A stretch of DNA of 64,000 nt, from assembly GCA_032191485.1 (NCBI GenBank), contig JAVDOI010000009.1:20828843-20892842 (forward strand), written 5' to 3'. How positions within the stretch are numbered: the first letter of the stretch is position 1; every line of letters begins with the position of its first letter. The DNA is from Leptoclinus maculatus (Eukaryota > Chordata > Actinopteri > Perciformes > Stichaeidae). Positions 12,544-24,321 of the stretch are shown piece after piece. The translations under genes and the position numbers were made by a program. The notes under the pieces were generated by a model. It was not told the origin of the DNA. It saw only the letters and a program-made list of their open reading frames with translations, and did no database searches.

Positions 12544-12787
12544 TCACACAGACAAAAAACGTTTTAGTTCTGCATTTTAAATACAACTAAATATAGGGGC
12601 AGAAATGGGGGATACTGACAGAAACACATTTTAATGTTTTAAAGCACCCACTTAGAATCATATACGTTTTAAGGTGAGTGTGCTTTAAATGAAAACTTAC
12701 CTTGTTGCAAATGCTTTGACATACAAATGACCATATGCAATAATTTACAGTATTTTTGAATGAGTATCATTAGCAGTTGATTGTGAA
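12544..12787. other. Intergenic, partly old SINE
   Basis: The last part may belong to the SINE whose tail resumes after the hAT-like element at 13442. Otherwise nothing is recognised. Confidence 0.3.
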
Positions 12788-13441
12788 CAGTGGCGGCTGG
12801 TGGAACATTTTCTTGGTAGGGCTGTGTCACATCCAATCAATTTCAGCAAACATCCCAGAATGATTTAATGCAAAAAAAATGAAGGTATCAAACACGCATT
12901 ACTACTTTGCAGTTAAATATTTAACATTTATTCCACCACGAAAAAAAGCAGTAAATAGCACTTTGACAAACACATCAGGACATCTTATTTTTGGCACCCT
13001 CACAGGCAATTCAGTATAATATATATATCATATAATAATATTCTGTATAATATAATAATATTCAGTGTAATATAATAATATATATATAATAATATTCACT
13101 ATAATATAAAACACACACTCATATATATAATTATTTATTTATAACTATATATCCATTTCTCATGTCCTGGTGCTTCATGTCCCTCACTCCCTAACTGTCC
13201 ATGCTGGATCTGTCCCCGTTGTTGCGGAGAGGACCTGCAGACAGGCGGAGAGGACGAGCAGGAAAAGCATATATTTACCGCAGATATCATATTTTACACA
13301 TATTACTGGGTGATTCCATGTTTCAAAACCACAAATATTGACAATTTGTATAGTTTATTATTTTTATTTTAATTATTTTTAATTATTTGTAGCTCAAGGG
13401 GGGGCGGCGCCCTAGCGCCCTCTATGGACCAGCCGCCACTG
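12788..13441. mobile_element. Non-autonomous hAT-like element, 654 bp
   Basis: The ends read CAGTGGCGGCTGGT and ACCAGCCGCCACTG, a perfect 14-bp inverted repeat starting with CAG as in many hAT elements. Both flanks carry the 8-bp duplication ATTGTGAA (12780-12787 and 13442-13449). The interior has an AT-rich ATAATATT-type simple repeat (about 13018-13150) and no transposase frame. Just inside the right end there is a GC-rich stretch (GGGGGGGCGGCGCCCTAGCG). Confidence 0.92.
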
Positions 13442-13513
13442 ATTGTGAACCTTGTAACGCTGAAACTGTTTTGAGTGGTCGGAAGACTAGAAAGTTCAGT
13501 ATACAAATACCCC
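13442..13513 (+). repeat. SINE tail fragment (family of 54276-54550)
   Basis: GTGGTCGGAAGACTAGAAAG at 13476-13495 is identical to the tail of the SINE at 54276-54550, and the following bases (TATACAA) also match. It lies directly downstream of the hAT-like element, so that element probably inserted into an already truncated SINE. Confidence 0.75.
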
Positions 13514-15729
13514 AACCCTTAGTTAGTCCCTAACCCCAATTTATAGACCCTGCAATGATTTAGGAAATGCATTCATCATTATAACAGCTGTTCTACTGGG
13601 ATTCACATCAGTGTGCAATAATGTCAGTTACTCAGCTCTAAACTCCACTAAAAACAAGTCAACATAAATTCTGGATAATTTTGTCTGAACATTTTAGCAG
13701 CTGCTATACAGAATCTGAAATTGGATCCAAAAGTAGCAAACAGTCATGTTTGTTTTTCTAGCTGATAGCAACTATATCATTGTATACATAAATGTAATGT
13801 TGTATATGGTGTTTATATAGGAGTGTAATTACTACAGAGCTCATCCAAAGTGCTTTACAGGACAATGAAGAGCACAGTGGTGAATACTAAAGGAAGCAGA
13901 TTAAGAAGCCATCAAACACTTGCAGTAACACATGCACATAATTCAGTCTTTCTTGAATACAACAATGAGTACAACTGCATTTTGAGTGTTTTTCTTAAAG
14001 CCAGCAAATAACTGACATGAATTAAAGATACATTTTGGGGCCGCAAAATGTAAGTGACACCAATTAGTAACTATAACCTAGAGACTACTCTAAACCAGAC
14101 CAGAGTTTTTGATGATTTTACAAAGATAGCAAAGAAAGAAATTTAAGGATGGGCTACAACAAGCATCCAAAAACTTAGTTAATGATCAAAAGATGGACTG
14201 ATTGTGGTAAAACCAATATTAAAGGTTTTGTAGGGATGTGTCAATATTAACCCTAAATTTAAGCCTGAAGGCCTTGACACACTGGGGGCATGTTTTCTAT
14301 TGTATTTGTGTGCTTCATTTGGATGTCAATATATCTGTTGTTTCACACAGATTGGAATATTTTTTTGCACTGTGAATAAAGGCATCAATCAATCACATTG
14401 CGTGAAACAAACATATTCGAAATGTTCACATGGAGGCTCATAATCAACAAGACGGCAAATCTTATCACTTCTGTCAATCTTGACAAAGGCAGCCCTTACC
14501 AGACCAATTCCTTCAATTCTTACCTTTCACAATAAAAGCCCTATAGACATATTCAATGCGTAACTGTGTACCAGAGGGAACTATATTTCACTCAGAGCAT
14601 TTCGCTAAAAGGAAACTCAATAAAATAACTCATGGAGCTGTACATCAATTGACCTCAGACAGACTCTCAATAGTTGGTCCTCTTCGTGCGCCAATCTATT
14701 CAAACCTTAAAGTGTTGCAACTGTCGCAAATTCCCTTTGCTGACGGTATGAACAGTTTTGATCAAAAATATTCGCAGGCTAGAATTTTGCATTTTTTATT
14801 CGTCACACCCTCTCTGTAAAGGCCTAATTGTGAAAGATATATTGGTATCCGATACAACATTGTCACTATGATTTTAACTGCTAAAAAAGGAATGACATGT
14901 AAGCTGCAACCAAAGACTTTTAACTAAATAAATTTAAAGCAAGAGTAATAAAATACTTGTATGTTAGTTAACAGTTGATTGAATAATTGTTGCATTTATT
15001 CAATCATTCACAATAAACACGAGATGTTAGAAAGCGATACTGGCACCCCTCGGACAATGTTGATGTATGTGTGTATGCATGTCTCAGCACAGCATAAATA
15101 TTAATCTTGGAACTATAATATTTTCCACTATAAGGAATTTGTCAGACACAGCGGTATCCTTAAGATGTATGAGAAGCATGTGATTGCAATTACTCCACTT
15201 GATTCGCTCCTGGCATACTGATCTGTTTAAAATGTCATCACACAGTTGGTTGGATATTTCTCCGTAATGCACAGACCACTGCCAACCAGTGGCAGACTTA
15301 TTTATAGTGATGAATCTGCAGATACATATATATTTTTTGGCATTTTAAAGCCACAAGGGAGAGGAAGGGGAGATGTGTGCTTATAAGAGAGACGGTTTGT
15401 TAATGGATTTTGGCACTCTGTAAAATGTACATGTAATAGAAGTTTTGATCTACTAACTTTATACTTGGTATGCGTAGTTCACCTATTACAGCTAATTATT
15501 GTACACTACAAACAGTCATCAAACAGAAACATATTTACAAAAGGTTTTTCTAAATAAAATTATACAATGAATGCCTATACGTCCTTCTCTTTTATATTTA
15601 AGTATTAAAATAGCTCACTGAGTGCTCAGCAATCTACAGAATTTAAATACATTTGAGTTATTTGATGTAGAAGCTAAGCTAACTGCACTGTTTATCCTTG
15701 ATTATTTACACTTCAAGATGTAGAGTTTA
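13514..15729. other. Intergenic, unassigned
   Basis: No gene or named repeat. A stretch near 13840-13880 (ATCCAAAGTGCTTTACAGGA) resembles the inverted SINE tail but is too short to call. Confidence 0.35.
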
Positions 15730-16180
15730 GATGTGTGATGGTCAGACAAACGACTCAATAGCAAGAATCACACGAGAATAAAGTGAAGTGCAAAAATCCA
15801 AAAGTTTACTGAGCTTAGAGTCACAAAAGGCAAAAAAGCAGTAAGTGGAATAGTCAGGCTGCATACAAAAAAAACAAAAGAGCTCACTAATTAAAAGGTA
15901 AACAAAGAAGCAGGCTACAATCAAAAAGAACCAAAAAACAGCAGAGGTAAATCACTGGGAATAATCAAACGCTGGATAGTCTTGTGCAAGAACTGAGACA
16001 ATCTGGCAAATGGGTAGTGAACAGCTAGGTGCATTAGTACTGGGAGGTCTGATGAGTTGATGGAACACAGGTGAGGAACAAAACCGGCAGGAAATTAAAC
16101 AATGGCATGTAGTAAAGCAAGCTAGGAAGCATGGGCAAGTGAATACAAAATATAACAGGAAGTGAAATCAACGTTCATAC
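15730..16180 (-). repeat. Possible LTR-type or other dispersed repeat remnant
   Basis: The A-rich purine-biased texture, with phrases such as CACAGGTGAGGAACAAAAC, AAACAATGGC and ACAGGAAGTGAAATCA, resembles the minus strand of fish retroelement long terminal repeats that I remember. No second LTR, primer-binding site or coding region is present. Confidence 0.3.
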
Positions 16181-16544
16181 GAGTCATCACAACATGATCC
16201 TATTATCTTTATCGAAGACTAGAATCTATGGCCCTGACCATAGCTCTGAAACATCACTTGCCTAACTGTGCATTGTATTGATAAATCAATGCCGCTGTCC
16301 ATGGTGCTTAAGTAGCAGTCGGATTTGTGATTACGACTTTTTCTCTGAGTCCAGCCCTTTTGTCTGCTTCATCTTGGATCTATAATAATCACATAACCAT
16401 ATAGCTAGGGGGTGCTTTTAAAAACTAAAGAACCAAAATAGTCATTCATTGGGCGTTTTGCTAGTCGCGAGCGACCAAAACAAACATAAACACCTACCGG
16501 CTTCATAAATCAACCCTGTCTCCTATAAATGTATTTTTCCATAC
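16181..16544. other. Intergenic, unassigned
   Basis: Non-coding. A short palindrome GTCGCGAGCGAC lies at about 16465-16476. Nothing else is recognised. Confidence 0.35.
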
Positions 16545-16914
16545 TGTTGTGACCAGTAAAATGAGGACCCAAACACAGACACAGAACATGGACACAATGG
16601 AACGGGATGTATTGCAATTGTATAGGAGAGAGATGGGTGATGATGGTGGAGGAGCAGCGGCACGTGAAGGGATTTGAGCAAGGCAGCGGTAAGGAGGGTT
16701 ATTTGTGAGTGGGCACATGGGACTCGGGTTGAGATGTGGCGATCCTGTGGCACAGCAGACAGATGGGAGTTAAAAAGGCAAAAAAGCGCAGGAAGGATTA
16801 ATTTCTTTGTTAAAGAAAGAAGAGTTAAAACAACAAACTGGCAATGAGAGCGTTAAGAGCTGCGGCTGAAATAATAAAGAGTAGATGAGGGGAGTGATTG
16901 CAGGCAGGTGTGTG
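16545..16914. repeat. Possible dispersed repeat remnant
   Basis: Starts TGTGACCAGTAAAATGAGGA followed by CCCAAACACAGACACAG, a phrase of a type frequent near fish retroelement ends. There is no copy elsewhere in the window, so this rests on memory. Confidence 0.25.
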
Positions 16915-17140
16915 TGTGGAACCAGGAAAACGACTGGGTTATGTTTAACGACTACGTGGTTAGGTATAGAAAATATCATGGTTTGGCCTGAAACAAATAT
17001 GTTTGTTACATTATTTAATTAACAAATGAAAATTAAAACGAATGAACATAGGTTTTACACAGGACACGAACAGCTGTCTCCTGGGTGAAAGTCTTGTTTG
17101 TTTGTTTGTTCTATCCATCCACCCCGACCTCCCCTTCACA
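16915..17140 (+). repeat. Dispersed repeat, family shared with 655-965
   Basis: See 655-965. This copy retains CAGGACACGAACAGC, TCTCCTGGGTGAAAGTC, a (TTTG)n stretch and TATCCATCCACCCCGACCTC. Confidence 0.5.
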
Positions 17141-18410
17141 AACTTCTGCTGAAATGTATTTGTGATATGTCATAAACAAACATATTTAGAGAAAAAATAC
17201 CTTTTCCTCAATGTAATTGACAATGCAGTTTTATTGTATGGGACCCCCCCCAATCCCCCACCCGTCCTCAATACCTTTCTGATGTCAGAATGGGCAGGGC
17301 TATGTCTGACATGTTTTTGTAACTTTCCGAAACCAACAATCACCCCCTTTTTTCCCACAATGATTTGCCAGCCAGGTGTGTGGAAATTAGCACATTTCTT
17401 CATTCTTCACATAATCTTATACTTCAATCACTTTCAGTATTATGAACGGCTTCGAAAGCGTGCACCATTACCCCCATATGAACGATTATCACGTCTCATC
17501 CCATATGATAATGTGGCTGTTCTGTACAGTTAGTTTGAAGCATACCCACGCTTTTAAAGTTATATCAAGAAGCATACGGAAGTCGTTAACCACAGGCATG
17601 GCTTCCCCACCATTTTGTTTGAACCACTTTTACGTGGTTGAGTGGAGTATAGAAACAATGTTCAGTTTCCAGGGGGAAGGGGACTGATGCAGCTCTGTCT
17701 GTAATCAGTGAGTTTCCTCCCTCTCCACACTGATTTGCATTCTGTTATTCAAGGACTTTGTCAGGGATCAATGTGGTATTTACTTCCTAATGGAACTGTG
17801 TAATAGTCCAAATGAAGATGGAAGAATCAGCCCTCCTATTGACACGCATTACTGTTTAGTTTGCTTCCATTGTCTCAATTCTCTGTAATGAAAATGGAGA
17901 CACAAGACTGATCCATATTCTCTCTGTCCTACATGATTCTCTTTTATTCTCACTACATTAGGGTACATTGTGGTCTTAATTAGCATATTATGTTGATGGG
18001 ATTGTCTTTTGTGCTATAATGGATTGTACAAGAATCCAAGACACTGTTTCCAGGCTTGTACAATGTGTACAACTGTGAACATTCAATCTTAAGCTTCATG
18101 AAGGACCCTTGAGGCTTTCTTACAATATAACTACTACTGTATACTAAGACAGTTTGAGTGGTTGTGCATGTCTTTGATCCAGACTTAAGACTTAGGCTAC
18201 CTAAGGGTTGCAACAAATTTTTGTATTCATGTTCCCCAGAGGAGGAGCTGCATTAACTTTGGTGATTTTCACATTTTTTAGCATACTGACGTTAGCCTTT
18301 AGCCCAAAAACAAATCTGTGCCTCAGTATAACCCTTACACAGCTGCTTATATTGCATGATGGAGAGAGATTGTCGAAACCACCTCTTACAATCGGGTCTG
18401 TATTATGATA
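17141..18410. other. Intergenic, unassigned
   Basis: A 123-codon open frame at 17162-17533 has no recognisable domain, has no splice context and overlaps other open frames. I do not call it a gene. Confidence 0.35.
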
Positions 18411-18451
18411 TATAGACTGGACACACACGATTAAGGTGTGTCCAGTCTATA
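18411..18451. repeat. Perfect 16-bp inverted repeat (hairpin)
   Basis: TATAGACTGGACACAC at 18411-18426 is followed by a 9-base spacer and by its exact reverse complement at 18436-18451. It could be a hairpin in RNA or DNA, or two abutting termini of a collapsed MITE. There is no T-run suggesting a Pol III terminator and no adjacent gene. Confidence 0.9.
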
Positions 18452-20150
18452 ACAATAACAATTTTAGTTTAGATGAGGCTTTATAATGAAAGATGATGCA
18501 GAAGCTGGACCTCCCAGCTCTGACAGGGATGCTTGTCTTCCCCAATGTGTCTGGGTCCTACATGTGCAATTCGCTGAAACCAGAACAAAACACCCACAGT
18601 AGACAGTAAACACTCCCACAATGCACTCAAAACACAGAGGGCATGTGGTGGAGAGTCTTCTGGCAGCTTTTCACACCGACATGTCCTCTAAGGAGTGATG
18701 CATGATCCACTGTGGACTCTCTCTCTGCAGGCAGGGAAGCACAGATGCTCAAGTTTGTCCAGTTCAAATGCTTTCTAAATATATTTCTAAAAAATCCAAC
18801 CTAGCCTCGCTGTTCAGCTTGAAGGAGACAATTTACACAAGCCATCAAATCCTCACCTCATTGACTCACGGCAGGAAATTGAATTAGTGTGAGAAAGATG
18901 AAAAATAAACATGAATGATTCGTACTACAATGCAGATAGAAAGAAGTTGTGTCACTATGTGTTTGTTTGTGTATGACACACAAACGAGTTAGAAAATCGC
19001 TCCAGAATGAAGACAGCTGTGGGACAGAACTTTTAACCGTTTTATTTCCATACGGCAGATCAAACTTGTTATGGCTCTCTGCAACTAATCAGGAATAAAG
19101 ATGTATAAATAACAAAAACAAACGTGAGGACAGTGTTTTGCCTATAAAATACCAAAATGATGAATCAAACAAAGCAAATACAATCATTTTCTTTGATCAT
19201 TGGAGCCAATATGAATATTAGTATTTGGCGGGTAAGGATCAGATCCCGAAGAATGCAGGAACAACCTGCAATCAATCACAAGAGATTCATCTGGAGAAAA
19301 CCAGAAAAAGGAAACATCTTTGTAATGAAAATGTCAAACAGAATATAAGTTGACAAGTCGATTTAATAAAACGGACCGAAAATATAATAAACATGCTTCA
19401 TTTGTCACTACCCTTTTTTTCATCTGTTCATTTAGACCAGTGTTTGCCAAACTGTTTCCCAGGGACCCACTACTTTAAAATGACAAACTGCAACCCAATT
19501 CACAAAAGGGCCTTAACTATAAATCATGAGAAGAGCAAATTTGTGTGTAAATGGAACGTTCCTGACCAGTTACTGCCATTTCACTCTGCATTATCTCGAG
19601 TAAGTAAACCAGCCACTTTGAAGATACATATGTCTGATAAATAAAACATTTTTTTTGGATGTTATTGAAAATTGTATACACATGTTAAATACTTAATAAA
19701 TGAGACCAAATGAATGCGTTTAGGTGGAGTCAACACGCTCTTGTTTTTTTTTCCTCTCATCAGATAAACGTACGCTATACTTTCATATTAGATTCAATCT
19801 TATAAGCTACAGTTATCAGCATCAAACATTCAGGCACCCTCATGTGGTATCGTTTGCACGGTTGGCTGCTAGCCACCAGCTCAGACATCAGAGCCGCATC
19901 GAGGCAATCCCTCAATCACTGAATCTGGAATTCAACACCTTTAACAATCAAAACACTTGCATGCTGAAGACTGACTGCCTTAATCACACAACCCTCCTTG
20001 ACTGTTTTTCTCAGTATATACATCTGTTGACTGAAAGAACCCTTTACTTTCATTTAAAGCTCAGAGTTTGCCTTAGTTGTATCCTGAAATGTATTAAACA
20101 TGGAGAAAAAAAAATAGCCAGGGCCTTGTTAATTATGGAAGTGTAATGTT
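18452..20150. other. Intergenic, unassigned
   Basis: A 140-codon open frame at 19724-20146 on the + strand has no domain that I recognise and starts within AT-rich sequence. The region shows no other signal. Confidence 0.35.
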
Positions 20151-20154
20151 TAAG

Positions 20155-20530
20155 GATTCCATTTATTAAAAGGGCCGATACCACTGGTGTGGTAATCCAC
20201 ATTAAAATCCCAGTTCACTGGCAGAAGCCACATGGTGCCTGGTCCTCAAAACCCTCAGTGTTTAATTAATCATAAAGTGGGCCCCCATGTCTTCTGCATT
20301 TTAAGAAAACTAAATGAAAGCCTTAATCTTTTTTTAATGCTCCAAAGTATCCTTTCACATATGTGCCTAATTTGCAAAGGCAATACGGCTCTTAATAATG
20401 CTAATTGCAATCAAATGGTCACTCTTTATATTGGCAATCGCATGTTTAATGCCTTGGCAGTGTATAGGTGATACTGATTCATGGGCTTTTACAGCAATTA
20501 AAAAAAGAGCAAAGTCGTCATTATTATGTA
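20155..20530. promoter_or_regulatory. Candidate conserved noncoding element
   Basis: Dense in homeodomain- and POU-like cores (TAATTAATCATAAA, TAATTTGCAAAGG, TAATTGCAATCAAATGG) with no sustained coding frame on either strand. This texture is common in conserved developmental enhancers. It is a hypothesis from composition only. Confidence 0.25.
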
Positions 20531-21179
20531 TGCAGCCAGTTAGTTAATGTGTCCCTCGTGGCCTATCGATTCTAGCTAAATTTCTGTTTAACTCATTTAG
20601 AAATGTGTTTGAGGTTTCGACAGATTTCAACACTTATTTGACCCTGGAACACTTGGGAGTTCTCCATTTAGGAGCAAATTTCATACAATTATCATTCAAG
20701 TGCAAACTAAGCTGTTTACTATTTCACAAATCCCCTTAAAATATTCCTTTCTTGCCTTCATTCTACTATTATCTTTCTCGTCTCACACATTGTTCCATTC
20801 ACTCCGAAATCAGTATTACCTTTGCACAGATAAGTATTAGTTTTTCTGACAGAATGTGTCGTCATATATTTGATTATTGCTAGTTGAATACATGATTGAC
20901 TTTGTAAAACCCTGACAAATAAAGAAATAGATGTTATCTTCCTGAGATATGATCTCTTCTCTCATTGACATCTCATTAACATACCAGCGCTTTAGATTTA
21001 GTTTAGTAATGAGAAGCTTAATGATGGAATATGACCCCTGATGCCATAACTCCTACGAGTTCTGTTCATATGCATTTAGGAGAATCTTAATGTCATCCAG
21101 ATTAGATTTTTACAACAAAAAAGACAGAAGTAATCCAAACGACAAAGACTGTGTTAGTCAATGCGTTCTACGACACAAA
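20531..21179. other. Intergenic, unassigned
   Basis: AT-rich, non-coding. 20940-21110 again has several TAATGA/TTAATGATG-like cores. Nothing definite. Confidence 0.3.
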
Positions 21180-21930
21180 GAAGCGTTTTAAACAACCGTA
21201 TCAGCAAGACAACATAATTCGTCTGTTTAGGAAAAGATAATGGCTTGGGTTCAAATAAGTACTTTAAGTTGGTTAGAAGACTTTCATCGTCATGATCACC
21301 AAAATAAACAGTGGGCAAGGTTAGGGAACGATTTTGGTCATGAATTAAAAAAAGAAAACGTTTGTTGCTTTGAAACAGAAAACGGGTAAAGATACATTCG
21401 TCCCGACCACCTCCCAACGCGGACTTAGCCGCTCTAGAACAACGTCACCTCACTTCCTACTTTTCCTCCCATCACAATTACTATGGCCACTAGAGAGCTT
21501 CGTCACTTGGACATAAACACACATCATTTGCATCAATTGCAAGACCAAATCCACTGGATCGCATCACTAATGCAGGAAAAAAAAAGAAAAGCCCAAACCC
21601 CTGTCAGTCCCCAGCATTGGTACCTCTGGGCTGGAGCTCAATCAATAGACCCTTCTCACAGTGTACATTTTGACTTATCTATCACAGGTTTTACTAATTA
21701 CATTGAAATTGACTGCATGACATTCAGGTGTGCAAGGGCTTCGGTGTTGTGCATTCTGGCACATCTAAATGGAACACAGTCATCAGTCATTTTCATACAC
21801 ATCTGCTTTTTTTGCTGGGACAGGCTAATCGCATCCAGCATTCGTAGCAATAACTACGGAAAGCAATGCGCCGTAATTAATATCTTACGAAATTACTTAA
21901 AATGTTATCCACTTAATCTTGAATAAGGGA
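21180..21930. repeat. Probable dispersed repeat region (unnamed)
   Basis: The segment about 21420-21730 (GTCACCTCACTTCCTACTT, then ACTATGGCCACTAGAGAGCT, then CAATAGACCCTTCTCACAGT) resembles a fish repeat that I remember. A 147-codon frame at 21483-21926 lies inside it and has no known domain, so I treat it as repeat-borne and not as a gene. Confidence 0.3.
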
Positions 21931-23540
21931 GTATAAAGACCGCAAAAGCACTCACCGAGCGGGCGGGAGGGGAGGTGGATGTGTCCGACATATAGCGATC
22001 TTCTCTTGAAGCGAGAAGTCAACATTGATGTTTTTGTCACGTAGCTTACTTCAGTGACAGCACTCCCGTGGTTATTTTAATGGTGGCTTTGTGGTTTGCT
22101 TCAGTGTTGAGCAGCCCACTGTACATGTGCATTAGTGTCTCTTATCCCAAAGACTTTAGTGAGATGAAAGCACACGTACAAAATAGCTTTGCTTGGCTCC
22201 AGGAACGTGTCATTAAACCTACAAGGTTTTTGTTTTGAGAATTTACCTCGTTTGCAGTTTGGAGGTCTATGGATTCATTCAGATTCAAATGAACACACGC
22301 ACGTGCCTCTTATCTGTTTGACTTAACCACTGTAAGTAACAGCAATTCATTAACAGAAATAATTAAATTTTCTTTCTCAGGCTTTCACACCCTGGAGGAT
22401 AAATGTGTCAGAGGCTTTTGTCGTACCTTTTAATAATGACTCAAAATCAATGCAGGGTTTAACACATCCATGTAGCGCAGGCCCTCTTCTGAATGAGCAA
22501 CTTCCTCCACCAGCATGGTAACAAATGTGTGTAATTTTATGAATCATAACAGTTTTAAAATAAGATTGCATCATACACAAGGAAAACGTGTAGCCTACAG
22601 ATTATCTGCTCTTATAAGCAGCTAAAATGCTCACCCTGCAGGATTAGACAATACTGTAGAGACAAAAAATACTCTTGCCAAAGGGAGCTATGCATCACCT
22701 CTCTGTGTCACTTCTTTTCTCCTGCACACAATCATCCTCTGGCACACACACACTGTCTCACCTCGTTTATACTCATACCACTATGACTTTTCTTTGAAAA
22801 CACATTAGTACATCTGACCAGCGGCCAAAACCTGAAAAAAAACATCTCATGAGAAACAACAGATCTGTGTCTGAGAACAGACTTGTGTGCTGATGGAGCA
22901 TCCGTAGGGTCACTTGATATAGTATGTTAAAGAAGTCACAGAAGATTTTGATGTTAAATTATACATGCATTGTATAAGGGAACAAGGTTATTTTTTATTA
23001 TTTAATGTCATCGTGCTGACTGGATGCATTATTACAAAATTACCGACCAAATTGAAATATCTCTCTAATTGCTGCGGTCACAGGGACTTTGATATGCAAA
23101 AAGTAACAGTACAGATACGTGCATATTTCACAGCAAGGTGATAGAGGAGAGGAAGGAAAAGAACCGAGTGGTAAATGATTTGGGAGGAGAAGGAAAAGCA
23201 CTGATTGGATAAGAAACTACGTGGTGCAAGAAATTACTCATGTTAATTTAACACCTTGTCAGTGCTTGTATTAATCCACAACAGTTTCTTTTAATACTTA
23301 CAAATAGTTTTGAAAGCTCGCCTAGAACTATATTAGCACTCCAAGTGAACACAACAACCGCTCCTTGAAAAAAAGAAAAATATTCATTAACGTTTGGAGT
23401 GCGGCTGCTAATTTAAATTAACACTTGTGTAGTGTTACAATGACATGGACTGTTCAGCTCCAATGTAATAAGTGATTACTGGCATTGGTATAAATAGGGG
23501 TACCCATGATGATGTGTGTTGATTCTCCCCGCAGAGTAGG
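21931..23540. other. Intergenic left flank of the SGNH-RT element
   Basis: No coding or repeat signal recognised. The unique-looking flank ends at about 23540, where the first ORF-derived repeat arm begins. Confidence 0.35.
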
Positions 23541-23682
23541 GTGAGGATTAATTAGGGTATGACCCCTAGATCCTGAGACCAGACCGTCTAGACCTGGGGG
23601 GCATATACTCCCCAAGACCATCGGTTGAAATAGGTCCCAGAAGGGCACAGGCCAGCGCATGTCATTTCACATCCTTCCCGCC
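23541..23682 (+). repeat. ORF-derived arm, copy 1 (outside the left inverted repeat)
   Basis: 23541-23664 is the reverse complement of 23971-24094 over 124 bases with one difference. 23592-23682 is also a direct repeat of the in-ORF segment 24535-24625 (91 bases, including the shared end TTCACATCCTTCCCGCC). It carries an AAATAG (TAG) at the site where copy 2 has AAATAC when read in the ORF sense. Confidence 0.93.
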
Positions 23683-23970
23683 CCCTCCTCCGCCTGTTTA
23701 GGCGACTCTGTGCTCCCTGGACTTATAACCCGGATTTCAATTCCCCCCTCCCTTTCAGGTTTGTTTGGTGAGTCAAGATTAAATCGACTAATTTGTTATT
23801 AGACCGTAATGGTCTGTAGGTTTCAGGTTTATTTAGGTAAGACCAACCTTACATTTTTAACCTTAGTCTTCTTGCTTCTAACTTTAGTTTAGAGTTAGCG
23901 ATAAGATTTGAGTGAGTAATTCTAGTTCAATTCCAGATCCACTGATTTGTTAGACCGTAATGGTCTGTAG
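23681..23970. repeat. Left inverted terminal repeat, about 290 bp
   Basis: It starts CCCCCTCCTCCGCCTGTTTA and is the inverse of the right end at 28818. The outer about 170 bp differ from the right copy at only a few positions. The inner part aligns with the next subterminal unit of the right end. It contains two copies of the 15-bp imperfect palindrome AGACCGTAATGGTCT (23801-23815 and 23952-23966). Confidence 0.92.
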
Positions 23971-24094
23971 TGACATGCGCTGGCCTGTGCCCTTCTGGGA
24001 CGTATTTCAACCGATGGTCTTGGGGAGTATATGCCCCCCAGGTCTAGACGGTCTGGTCTCAGGATCTAGGGGTCATACCCTAATTAATCCTCAC
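23971..24094 (-). repeat. ORF-derived arm, copy 2 (inverted)
   Basis: Read on the minus strand it has the same sense as copies 1 and 3, and it abuts the left inverted repeat directly. Arms 1 and 2 with the 306 bp between them form a large imperfect palindrome. Copy 2 carries the codon TAC where copies 1 and 3 have TAG. Confidence 0.93.
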
Positions 24095-24253
24095 TCAGAA
24101 GGCGGGACGACCAGGCGACATCACAAGATCCAAGGGGGGGTCTTCTGTTGGGGTTCAAACCAAAATACTGGGTACAGATCATTTACGGGTAGGAAGGGAA
24201 CTGGGGGGTGGGGCTCCCTTGTTGGGACAGGGATCGGACCCACACGATGATAA

Positions 24254-24268
24254 CCCCCCCCCCCCCCC
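24254..24268. repeat. Poly-C tract (15 C)
   Basis: An uninterrupted run of 15 C followed by GGGAGGGG. It lies between arm 2 and the N-terminal coding region of the element and interrupts possible upstream frames. Confidence 0.9.
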
Positions 24269-24321
24269 GGGAGGGGAGGGTGTCAATTCAAGACACAAAA
24301 GACTAGGAAGGGTCAAACCAA

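Noticed and set aside
15730..16180. Complete LTR retrotransposon
   Set aside because: Only LTR-like texture on one side; no gag, pol, primer-binding site or second LTR.
17162..17533. 123-codon open frame on the + strand
   Set aside because: No domain; it spans unrelated sequence textures and overlaps an opposite-strand frame.
19724..20146. 140-codon open frame on the + strand
   Set aside because: Composition is typical of translated noncoding DNA (rich in Leu, Ser, Phe, His) and no known motif is present.
21483..21926. 147-codon open frame on the + strand
   Set aside because: No domain is recognised. It lies in sequence resembling a dispersed repeat and has no splice or promoter context.
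24254..24268. Poly-C tract as a functional signal
   Set aside because: A simple homopolymer; a likely source of indels or assembly error and not a feature of the element.
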